Under the pieces are notes generated by a model. The model made no database searches. It saw only the letters and a list, made by a program, of their open reading frames with translations, and was not told the DNA's origin. The position numbers and the translations under genes were made by a program. Positions 20,247-28,522 of a stretch of DNA of 64,000 bases are shown one piece after another. Each line of letters opens with the position of its first letter. The stretch's first letter is position 1. The DNA lies in assembly GCA_000818945.1 (NCBI GenBank), contig KN805440.1:30935-94934 (forward strand), written 5' to 3'. Origin of the DNA: Schizochytrium sp. CCTCC M209059 (Eukaryota; Sar; Bigyra; Thraustochytrida; Thraustochytriidae).

Positions 20247-21482
20247 ATGAACTCGGACGCGCACACGGTCGCGTACAGCGCAGAGGAAATCCAAGGGTGG
20301 GATCAGAGGACGTCTATGCGACCGGCGCCGTACAGATTTGCCATGGCGAGACCTGCAAAAGGTCTAAACGTCGCGGACCCGCTCATGGCTCGCGTCCCGA
20401 CACGCGAGCTCGTCTGTCATGGCAAAACCTCACCCAACCTCCCTCGCGACCCCGAACCGGACTGGGTTGATTGGGATCTTGTTGAGCGCGGACAGCTCGT
20501 ATGGAAAGAACAGGTCGCGCGCAGCTTTGCCGGACTCGGTCTGGCCCTGCTCAGCGGCTTCAGCATTGCCAGATTTGCAGAGATCCTCTTTGTCAATGGC
20601 TACGCCAAGAGCGGCGAGACGGCCATGCAACGCTACCGTGCCACGGGATTCTACGTGACCGACTTTTACCGCAGCTCCTTGCGGGATCCCAAATCCAAGG
20701 CGCGCCGCGGAATCGCCAATGTCCGCGCTATGCACGAATGGGCGCGTCGTCGCAGCAAGAAGATCTTTGATCAAACCAAAGGCGAAGGTGTTGCTCTCTG
20801 CCAGCTCGACATGGCCGAAGTCCAGCTCGGCTTTTCCGGCATTTGCATGGACATTATTGAGCGTGACTTTGGCGCCGGACCGATTTCCCAAGAGGACGCG
20901 GAAGCCATGGCCCACTGCTGGCGTCTCATCGGATATCACCTGGGCATTATGGATGAATACAACGTGTGTCGCTCGCTCGAGGACCTACGGGCCTGTGTCG
21001 ACGACTTTATGGCCTTTACACCCCGCAGATTCCAAACGATGCGCCCTGCCACGGCCGAGCTTCGCCGTACCGCCATGGAGGGCTTTGGAATGGAGACAGG
21101 CCTTGGCACGGGCTTTTGGCACGGACTCTTTCAGACCTACTTACATTCGGCCCAATATGATCTCAAGCAGCTCACACCGGAAGTCGTCGCGCACCCCGGT
21201 ATGGGCACGGTTGCGCATCTGTACATTCAGCTTTTTCGCTTCGACACAATCTCTGCTGTCATGGGTCGCATCTTGCTGGCAGATCGCGATGCGTACGAGA
21301 AAGACCCTGATACTGCCAAGCGCAAGGCTGCACTCCGCAAGTCTTTGGCGCGCTTCCATGACGTCTTTGTCTGGCGCTTCACGGGCATGCTTTACATATT
21401 GCGACATCTTCTCCTCGTACTCGGTCTCTGGCGCATTCTCCGCCGCGCCTGGCGCGCCCGTCTGCCGTTTCGACAGAGATAA
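20247..21482 (+). CDS. MpaB/rubber-oxygenase family protein (DUF2236-like), possible membrane anchor
   Basis: A 411-residue protein resembling the ER-bound oxygenase MpaB / rubber (latex-clearing) oxygenase catalytic family, whose characterised members use b-type heme for oxidative cleavage of prenyl or polyisoprene chains. Supporting features are an all-helical pattern, a front hydrophobic segment (SFAGLGLALLSGFSIARF), the block RYRATGFYVTDFYRS, a His-containing HEWARRRSKKIF, the WRLIGYHLGIMDEYN block typical of the family, and a hydrophobic C-terminal segment (GMLYILRHLLLVLGLW) followed by a basic tail that could anchor it to a membrane. Heme ligands cannot be assigned with certainty by eye and the substrate is unknown. 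The ATG at 20247 is the first in frame. It is one exon, with a possible poly(A) signal (aataaa) about 100 bases after the stop. Confidence 0.75.
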   Translation: MNSDAHTVAYSAEEIQGWDQRTSMRPAPYRFAMARPAKGLNVADPLMARVPTRELVCHGKTSPNLPRDPEPDWVDWDLVERGQLVWKEQVARSFAGLGLALLSGFSIARFAEILFVNGYAKSGETAMQRYRATGFYVTDFYRSSLRDPKSKARRGIANVRAMHEWARRRSKKIFDQTKGEGVALCQLDMAEVQLGFSGICMDIIERDFGAGPISQEDAEAMAHCWRLIGYHLGIMDEYNVCRSLEDLRACVDDFMAFTPRRFQTMRPATAELRRTAMEGFGMETGLGTGFWHGLFQTYLHSAQYDLKQLTPEVVAHPGMGTVAHLYIQLFRFDTISAVMGRILLADRDAYEKDPDTAKRKAALRKSLARFHDVFVWRFTGMLYILRHLLLVLGLWRILRRAWRARLPFRQR

Positions 21483-22082
21483 AGTTTTTAAAGAAAGAAA
21501 GCCACCTATGCTAGGCAAGTGCTCTTCATTGCACCGTGGGGGTTCGTCGTCGCATGTCAAGCGCAAACACTTAGTCTTCAATAAAAAACAAGTTGTGTCA
21601 CTTATTTCTTCACGTGCTTGTTGGGTCGGGAGATGAAAATGACCACCAGTCGAACAGATGGGATCTGCCGCTTACCAGCCTTGTAGAGGCGCGGCGACTT
21701 TGGAATTGTTTTTATCCGCAGCCTCTTCGGAGGTCCGGCGCTTTCTTTGCAGTGAGCATCCCTATTACGGGTTCTATTAAGCCTTGCCTGTTGTGCGGAG
21801 GACCGCGAAAGGGGCTACGAAACACTCTCCGCTGACCAGGGCTGCAGTCTTTTGTCTGCTGAAGCTGCCAGACCCTGCGTCAGAGTGCAGATGTGTTGCT
21901 GAGCACCCGCCCCGGCCGGCCTCGGCGAGTTCCCGAAGATCTCGCTGCGTGGCTTGGGTCCGGTGAGTCAAGAAAGAAGGCAAGCGAAGCAAAGCAAAGC
22001 AAAGCAAAGCAAAGCACGAACGACGAAGACGAGAGAACGCACCACAAGCTGAGCCGAGGGTTCTGCCTGCGTGCACGGCAAG
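21483..22082. other. spacer and 5' region of the UFD1-UBX gene
   Basis: A 600-base gap. An aataaa motif near 21580 could serve the upstream gene. A (GCAAA)n pentanucleotide run lies at about 21985-22015, 70-100 bases before the next start. A donor-like ggtgagt at about 21961 raises the possibility of a 5'-UTR intron, but no acceptor is convincing. Confidence 0.45.
21985..22015 (+). repeat. (GCAAA)n pentanucleotide run upstream of the UFD1-UBX gene
   Basis: About five GCAAA units lie in the putative leader, sense to the gene. They resemble runs before the carrier gene and the MORN gene. Confidence 0.85.
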
Positions 22083-23801
22083 ATGGAGCTCGAGTTTGCC
22101 GCCTCGGCGCGGCGACTAGAGCGTGAGCGCCTTGCTCGCAAGCGCGAAGTGGAGCGCAAGAAACGAAAACAAGAAAAATTAAGCCGCGAGGCAGACGCCA
22201 TGCAGGCAAGAGTCGCGCGTCTCGTGGAGGAACGTCGACGCGCGCGCGCACAAGAAGCGCGGGAGGCTGCAAGGCTCGAGGAGCAAAGCCAGGGTATTCA
22301 ACTCGATGTCAGTCTCTGCGTCAAACCACGCGCAAAGGCTGATACCAACCGTATTGTGCTGCCCAAAAGCGTGCTCGAGACGCTCGAGGCGCAGCGCGCT
22401 CTGGACATTGTCCAGGGTCCGCTGACCTTTGCAGTGTCTGTCAATGTGGACGGGGTCGGCGTTGTAACCACGCATTGTGGCGTTGACGAGTTCACCGAGG
22501 ATGATGGGTGCTGCGCTGTGCCGCCGGCCGTCGCACTATCTCTTACCGGGGGTAATCAGGTCGACTGGCTTGTTGGGCGCCAAGTCCGTGTCCGCTTTGC
22601 GCAGCTTCCGCATCATGCCAAGGTCAAGGTTGCCTTTCAGCCGCGAGGTCAAGGCTTTCATCGCGGTGAAGATGAAGTCGTCAACATTGACATCAAAACG
22701 GTTCTCTTGCGAACACTTCGCGACATGCTCACGCTTACCGAGGGCGACGTGGTGCCGATCCGCAACGAGGGCATCACGTACGAACTCGTTGTGCGGCACA
22801 TTTCTCCTGACCCAGCTATTCTCATTCTTAACACGGACGTGGAAGTCGATTTGATGCCTAGCGAGCGCGCCGAAGAAGAGCTTCGTCGCCGAGAAGACCG
22901 CGCCACCTGGCTCGCGGCGCGCCGCGCGAGAATCGACGCCAAGCAAGCTGCTCTTGAAACCGCCGACGAAGATGAGAACAACAAGAAAAACGATGGTGTC
23001 TCAAAGCGCTTTCCGTTGCGTTTGCGCATGCCCAGTGGCAAGACCTTTACGAGGACCTTTCAAGCAGATACGCCGCTCGAGCAGGTACTCAACTGGGCCG
23101 CCATCAATCTTCCTGAGCCACCCTCAGATTTGCCTCTGCACATGGAAGACAACGCGGAATTTTATCTTGTCCAAGCCCTTGCAGGCCGCACACAAGCTCG
23201 ATACGACGTTTCAATGGCCGCACGCTCACTCGCCGATCTCGGCTTTGCTGGTCGCGAGTCGCTCCTCGTCAACTGGAACTACTTTCCGAGTGGCGAAGCA
23301 CCTTCACAGGCAACAGAAGAAAACGTGCCAGAGGAAGGGAAAAGCGGCCATGCTTCAGCCTCCGCTTCGAGGCCTCCTGCAGCCCCACAAGAAACGCAAA
23401 CCTCTTTGCAAGGTATTGGCAGCGACGAGGATAGAAGCGTCGGTAACAATGCGGAACTCAAGGCTACAGCAACATTTACGGATGCTATGCAGGCAGCAGA
23501 GGCTCAGCTGGACCGCTCGTTGGAGGAGGAGAATTTGCGTAAAGCCATGGAGGCCTCGCGCGCTGATAAAGGCCCCAATGCCACGGAGGAGACCGCGGCC
23601 GACAAGGTCAATATTTTTCATAGTCTCGTGGCCAAGGGCGTCGCACCAACAGAAGCCGCTCGGGCAGCTCAAAAGTACCCTGACCAGATTATCGAGCTTG
23701 AGACGATGGGTTTTGTCGATCATGCCCGTAATCTCGAGCTCTTGGACCGCTATCAAGGTCGCCTCGAGCGCGTCGTCAACCTTCTCGCTGGCGGTGACTA
23801 A
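22083..23801 (+). CDS. UFD1-domain protein with UBX and UBA domains (p97/Cdc48 ubiquitin adaptor)
   Basis: A 572-residue multidomain adaptor. Order: a charged Arg/Glu/Lys coiled coil (1-70); a UFD1-type double-psi barrel module (about 75-260, with NRIVLPKSVLETLEA, TLTEGDVVPI and ITYELVV); a second charged helix (265-295); a UBX-like beta-grasp domain (308-400, starting FPLRLRMPSGKTFTRTF); a disordered Ser/Pro/Glu linker; a UIM-like helix SLEEENLRKAMEAS (about 475-490); and a C-terminal UBA-like domain (LETMGFVDHARNLELL ... VVNLLAGGD). UFD1 and UBX modules both engage the Cdc48/p97 ATPase or its cofactors, and UIM and UBA bind ubiquitin. A role in delivering ubiquitylated clients to p97 is therefore a strong inference. 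Human UFD1 lacks the UBX and UBA parts. The ATG at 22083 is the first in frame. Single exon. Confidence 0.85.
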   Translation: MELEFAASARRLERERLARKREVERKKRKQEKLSREADAMQARVARLVEERRRARAQEAREAARLEEQSQGIQLDVSLCVKPRAKADTNRIVLPKSVLETLEAQRALDIVQGPLTFAVSVNVDGVGVVTTHCGVDEFTEDDGCCAVPPAVALSLTGGNQVDWLVGRQVRVRFAQLPHHAKVKVAFQPRGQGFHRGEDEVVNIDIKTVLLRTLRDMLTLTEGDVVPIRNEGITYELVVRHISPDPAILILNTDVEVDLMPSERAEEELRRREDRATWLAARRARIDAKQAALETADEDENNKKNDGVSKRFPLRLRMPSGKTFTRTFQADTPLEQVLNWAAINLPEPPSDLPLHMEDNAEFYLVQALAGRTQARYDVSMAARSLADLGFAGRESLLVNWNYFPSGEAPSQATEENVPEEGKSGHASASASRPPAAPQETQTSLQGIGSDEDRSVGNNAELKATATFTDAMQAAEAQLDRSLEEENLRKAMEASRADKGPNATEETAADKVNIFHSLVAKGVAPTEAARAAQKYPDQIIELETMGFVDHARNLELLDRYQGRLERVVNLLAGGD

Positions 23802-25675
23802 TCGACTGCCAGCCAGATCAAGAGTCCGTGAATGAGTTATTATACTAACCTTTTGTAGTACTATACCATATGATTGTCTGAAACCATCCTCACTTCGCGC
23901 ATGTGTTGCCACGAGCTCTTCACTGCTGTTGCTTCTGTTTTCTGCTACTAGACAGTGAGTCCACAGTTTCCGCATGGCTGAAAGCGCGCGCGCCTTGCGC
24001 TGTCCCCTGCAAGTCGGACTTTGGCGAGTGAAAGAGGCCATTCCAAGGCCTATCGGCAGGCAGGCTAGTAGTACTAGTAGTACGCTATACGCCGCCTCGA
24101 TGGGCGCATTGGGCGAGTCCATTCTGCACCTGGCTGGCTGGTCTTGCCTTTAGTGAAGCCGGAGGGGAGGGCTCAGCTTATCGGACGCGATGTCCCTCTG
24201 GCACCACTGCCCCGCAATAACCCCGGAGAGAGGGGGCCTGGCCGCAGAGTCCGCAGAGGGGGGAAAGAGGGCGAGGAAGGTGCAAATTGTCGGCTCGTGC
24301 CGCATCGTCGCTCGCCGGTTTCGCGCCACTGTCGCGTGCAGCGGCACGCTATGCCATGTCAAGTCTAAGATGCTTTCCAGCTTGTGTTCTTCGCAAGTTT
24401 ATCTATCGCAGCAGTTCAAGGCGAGACGAGCGCTAGCCTATTTATTCTGCGTGGTCCTCACTGTCAATCATACTTTCTTTCTCTTGCGCGCTGCGAGAGT
24501 CAAGAAGTGTCCGAGATCAATCCCATTTTTTTTTTTTTAATCGTATACGTTCTTTCCACCGAGCCAGACAGTACGCCGCACACGTAAAGTTCACTTTCCA
24601 GGTATCCCGCAAGTGGATTATCGCCGCGCACGCGACTGGCACGACATCGCATCGCATCGCCTCGCATCGCGTGTGCGCCGCGCGTCCAGCTGGTCGGAGC
24701 CGAGGCCAAAGCAAAGCCAAGCAAACCAGAGCAAAGCAAAGCAAGGCAAGGCAACAAGCCAGGCAGGCAGGCAGGCAGGCAGGCCCGGGAAGGGCAGAAG
24801 GAATCGCGAGCGGCCGGCCCCAAGCAGGTACATCGCTCTGCCCCGTCGAAGGAGGCAGCCAGCTGCAGCCAGAGCAGGCAGCACGCGCGCGTGCCTCTCT
24901 CTCCGCCCCTCTCCCTCTCTGGCCCTCTGTGTGCGTGTGAGGGGGACAGACTGTCTGTCTGTCTGCAGTGTCTGTCTGTCTGTCTACGCGCGTGTGCGTG
25001 TGTGTGCGAGCGTGCGCGTGTGCGCCTGTGTGTGCAAGCGAGGGCGGGGGAAAGTGGAGTTTGGCCTGCGCAAGTGGATAGTTGACTGTAGGCGCGCGCG
25101 GGAAGTGGAGCAAAGCGCGGCGAAAAAGAAGCGGGAGGCAAGGAAAGCCGAGCGAGACGCGGAAGAACAGGAAGGAGAGTAAGAAAGAAGGAGAGAAAGA
25201 AAGAAGGAAAGAAGGAAAGAAAGAAGGAGAGAAAGAAAGAAGGCAGAGCTGCAAGTCTTGCCTCCGCAGAGAGAGAGCGAGCGAGCGAGCGAGGGAGCGC
25301 GTACGTGCCGGGCGCGGCGGCGGAGACGGGCGCGGGCGAGCGCGCGGGCGGGCGGGCGTTGGCGGCGAGGCGCGACGCGAGACGCGACGCGAGGCGCGAC
25401 GCGAGACGCGGCGCTCGCGTTGGCGTTGGCGGCGAGAGAGATCGGGAGAGCTGGAGGGAGCGAGCGCGGCCGACAGCCAGGCAGGCAGGCACGCGCGAGC
25501 ACGCGGACGTGCGCGGACGTGCGCGGACAGCGCGACGCGCGCGCGGGCGGGGGGGGGGGGGAAGGCGAACGGCCGACTGACGAACGAGGAGTAGGGCGAC
25601 GAACGCCTCGATACGCTTACGTTTTACAAACGCAGCGCAGAAAAGCGCACGTCGTACCGCGAACACACAGGCAAG
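23802..25675. other. repeat-rich spacer upstream of the G-gamma gene
   Basis: About 1.9 kb without a supported gene. The first 350 bases are AT-richer, with a short palindromic actagtagtac patch near 24070. The remainder holds (GGCA)n at about 24755-24785, TCTG units near 24950-24985, a GAAAG tract at 25175-25245, (GACGCGA)n at about 25370-25415 and a G run at 25548-25561. A 419-codon frame on the minus strand covers much of it but consists of Ser/Leu/Phe/Pro-rich simple sequence, so I treat it as spurious. Confidence 0.55.
25175..25415. repeat. purine (GAAAG)n tract and (GACGCGA)n repeat
   Basis: Two simple repeats in the putative promoter/leader of the G-gamma gene: interrupted GAAAG/GGAGA units and then GACGCGA units. 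Both are strand-asymmetric. Confidence 0.8.
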
Positions 25676-25894
25676 ATGCCCATGGGCCGGGACCTCAAGT
25701 CCTTGAACGAGGAGCTCCACGCTCTCGAGGCGGAGCTCAAGCTCATCGAGAACGCGCAAACCACGAGCGAGCGCTGCGAGGAGATCGCAAAGTATGTGAG
25801 GGAAAACGAGGGCTACGACGCGCTCGTCTCCAAGACCCCCAACAACCCGTTCACCCAGGCACGCAAGACCGGCGGCGGTGGCTGCTGCGGCTAA
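25676..25894 (+). CDS. Heterotrimeric G protein gamma subunit (GGL domain), C-terminus Cys-Cys-Gly
   Basis: A 72-residue protein with a G-gamma-like domain. An N-terminal amphipathic coiled coil (LKSLNEELHALEAELKLIENA) would pair with G-beta, then ERCEEIAKYVRENEG, and the family-diagnostic turn DALVSKTPNNPF corresponds to the DPL...P..NPF block of G-gamma. It should act with G-beta at the plasma membrane. Normal G-gamma ends in a CaaX prenylation box. This one ends Gly4-Cys70-Cys71-Gly72-stop, which is not CaaX. Possibilities are geranylgeranylation or palmitoylation of the double cysteine, loss of prenylation, or an unrecognised 3' splice giving a CaaX tail. The ATG at 25676 is in a good context; a second Met lies at codon 3. 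The size is normal for the family. Confidence 0.82.
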   Translation: MPMGRDLKSLNEELHALEAELKLIENAQTTSERCEEIAKYVRENEGYDALVSKTPNNPFTQARKTGGGGCCG

Positions 25895-26801
25895 TATGCG
25901 CGGTGTCTTGCGCCCGTGCGTATCGCCTTGCGGTTCTTTCAGGCGAACCTTGGTTCGTCCGAGCGAAGTGAAGTCTTGCTGGAATATCTACACGCTTCAC
26001 ACGAAAAAAACATTCTCCTCTTCCTCCCTCCTCCCTCTCGACCATCACATTACCCCTCCGACGTTCTCCACCCCCAAAAACAAGAAAAATACATCAAACA
26101 AGAATCGCTCCAGGTAGCCCGAACCCTCGACATCATCGCACACTAGGGGCGCCCCGTGTGTCTCGCTGCAATGACGCAAGAGACTTTTTTAGTCGGAGCC
26201 GCGCTCGTGTTTAAACAGCTTGCGTTCCGAATGTAGATTCCTCTTTTCGGGAGGTGCATTTGGAGCTGCTTTTCACGATTGCGTGCAAGATTCCGGACAA
26301 GTCTTTCTCGTCAAAGCTCTTCTCTTCCTTTTCTGTTCATCCATCATCAAAAATCTTACAAACCATTTGCTGCATAGAAGCCGAAGCCAAAATACCATCA
26401 ATGTTGTCTGCTTCTTCGCAATAAGTAAAATCCTTGTTCTCGCGTGCGGTAATGTCCATGGCCAACGGGAGGCGTACGCATGCTTGCTCGATCCCATCGT
26501 AGTAATCCCAAGCACATTTCCACTTTTCCGAATAAGAGGTCTGCAAAACACAAACAGAACAAAACGCTAGCTCCACGCGCTAAGCCCAGACCTACTTTTC
26601 GTCTTCTTCTTCTTCTTCTTCTTCTTCTTCCTTCCTCACTCTTGATCTCGCATCATGACGTTCACTTGAGAAAACAGAGTGAATCCGGAGACACAGGCCT
26701 GCATCCCAGTTTTAAAACTTTTCAAGAATAAAAAGTAAATCGGTTCACGCCCTTTTTCCTTTTGGTCTTTCTTGTTTGCTTTCTCCATCATCCACTATTC
26801 T
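25895..26801. other. convergent 3' region, G-gamma / FKBP
   Basis: About 900 bases between converging genes. It is AT-richer than average and contains a (TTC)n run at about 26604-26632 and an aataaa motif near 26728. I see no gene. Confidence 0.5.
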
Positions 26802-27785
26802 TTACGCATCCTCGGGCGACGGTTCCTTACCGGCCGGCTCGATGGATAGAATCTCAACATCAAAAACCAAATCCGCGTTGGGAGGAATGACACCATTGCC
26901 CGCGCCCCGCTCACCGTAGGCGTGCACGCTCGGCAGGTGTACCGTAGCCTGCTCCCCGGTCGTCATGGACATGATCGCATTGTCGAGACCAATAATGAGT
27001 TGACGGTGGCCCGCAGAGAACGTGAGGGGCTCGCCACGGTTCCGGCTCGAGTCAAAGGGCTCCTCCGAACCGTCAATCCGTCCCGTGTAATGCATCGTCA
27101 CACTGTCGCCCAACTCCGGCTTTGTCGATCCGGTACCTGGCTTTGTTACATCAACGCGCACCGGGGGCAGGCGCTCCACATCGACCACGCGAATGTCAAA
27201 GCGCAGGGTTTCGCCAGCCAAGGGATGATTCAAATCCAAGACGGCCAGCTCTTCCTCCTTGAGAATCTCCTGCACGCGGACTTGCTGACCCGTCGACATT
27301 TGCAGCCTCATACCTGCCTCCACGTCCTCCGGCAGACGATCCAAAGGAACCTTGGCAACCTTGCGGTCGTCCTTTTCGCCGTACGCTAGCTCGGGCGCGA
27401 TGAGAACTTCGGTGCGTTCCTCGCCGGCCTCCATGCCGCGGACCTCGTCCTCAATGCCGGGAATGACCTCTTGACGGCCCAGGATGAACGACATCGGACC
27501 ATGCTTCTCGCTGCTGTCGAGCACCTCGTCAGCGCCGGCAAGTCGCAGGGTGTAGTCCATCTTCACGCGCATCTCATCGTCCGCAATGAGCTTCTTGCTC
27601 CCATCCGAGGAGTCCCCGCTCAGGAGCCGCCGCTGCATCTGCGCCATCGCGGGCATCGCTGCGGACCGCGCGACCATCGTCGATCGCGCCGTAGAGGTCG
27701 TCGAGGGCATGCGTCCCATCGTCGCGCCCAGCACACGCCCCGAAATCGATGGCTGCACCAGCCTGCGCACGCCGAGAAGCGCCAT
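26802..27785 (-). CDS. Tandem FKBP-type peptidyl-prolyl isomerase, probably mitochondrial
   Basis: A 327-residue protein with two different FKBP modules. Residues 1-60 are rich in Arg, Ser and Ala with no acidic residue until about 58 and look like a mitochondrial presequence. Domain 1 (about 67-205) is of the bacterial SlyD type: VKMDYTLRLA, the insert-in-flap region with a VLDLNHPLAGETLRF hallmark, and no FKBP12-style core. Domain 2 (about 208-318) is FKBP12-like: GDSVTMHYTGRI, FDSSRNRGEPLTFSAG, LIIGLDNAI, YGERGAGNGVIPPNADLVFDVEIL. FKBPs catalyse cis-trans isomerisation of Xaa-Pro bonds and help folding. The combination suggests a chaperone-isomerase of organellar matrix. The ATG at 27785 is the first in frame. 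Single exon, stop TAA. Confidence 0.9.
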   Translation of the reverse strand: MALLGVRRLVQPSISGRVLGATMGRMPSTTSTARSTMVARSAAMPAMAQMQRRLLSGDSSDGSKKLIADDEMRVKMDYTLRLAGADEVLDSSEKHGPMSFILGRQEVIPGIEDEVRGMEAGEERTEVLIAPELAYGEKDDRKVAKVPLDRLPEDVEAGMRLQMSTGQQVRVQEILKEEELAVLDLNHPLAGETLRFDIRVVDVERLPPVRVDVTKPGTGSTKPELGDSVTMHYTGRIDGSEEPFDSSRNRGEPLTFSAGHRQLIIGLDNAIMSMTTGEQATVHLPSVHAYGERGAGNGVIPPNADLVFDVEILSIEPAGKEPSPEDA

Positions 27786-28522
27786 CTTGAAAAAGTCCAC
27801 GGAGGTCGTCTTCGCGAAGAGCAAGCAATTCGCGGTCGTGCCGAGCCGAGTCTTGATACGAGCTGAGATCGCCCCGCGCGCTCGCCCTGTCTACGCGCTG
27901 CCCCTCTTCCTCTGTTTGCTGCCCCTCCTCTTCTTTTCGCTGCGTGGGCGCTCTTGCTTGCACCCTGCTGCGCGCACGCTTCAAAGATAGGCCTCGTTTG
28001 GATTCTGTCTGCCGTCCGCACCGTCGCCGAATAGATAGCTTGCAAGATTACACTGCAGGTGGTCTCACCGTCAACCTATCAATAAATCAAGCAAGAAAGG
28101 AAAGGCTTCCGAGGAGGCTCCGAGATTTGCGTGATGGTTGAGCGAGGTAGTAGGCCTAGCAGGTGATATGAGCTCGCCTCCCACCGCCGGCGTTGGCTGT
28201 GGCTATGTGAACGGAAAACAACAAGATTGCCCTAAGCCTACTGACAGTGAGTGCGATGCGAGCAGGAGCAGCTAGAGGGGGCCGACCGTCAACGACGTAT
28301 AATATCGATATCGACAGCCAGGTCGAGACTCCAGCTCCTTAAGAACATTTTTTTTCTGATGAGCAAAGCGAACAAGTGGGCAAAGGCCTCCGGGCGCTCC
28401 ATCACAAGCACAAGGTCATAGCATAGCAATACAACCTATGAAAAAAATAAAAAGAATCGCAAGATCAATTTGCAAAACTCAATTTTGCAAACCCCTCGAA
28501 TTACATTACGCATAGCGGGGAC
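27786..28522. other. spacer between FKBP and TRAPPC13 genes
   Basis: A 737-base region holding the FKBP promoter and the TRAPPC13 3' end. It includes a TAGGCCTAGCAGG sequence at 28151, which recurs at 62151, an AT-rich patch (ataatatcgatatcgac) near 28300, and an A-rich aaaaaaataaaaag near 28441 that lies just downstream of TRAPPC13. No gene seen. Confidence 0.5.

Noticed and set aside
24500..25759. Minus-strand frame of about 419 codons in the spacer before the G-gamma gene
   Set aside because: It consists of simple Ser/Phe/Leu/Pro/Arg repeats derived from microsatellites and matches no family.
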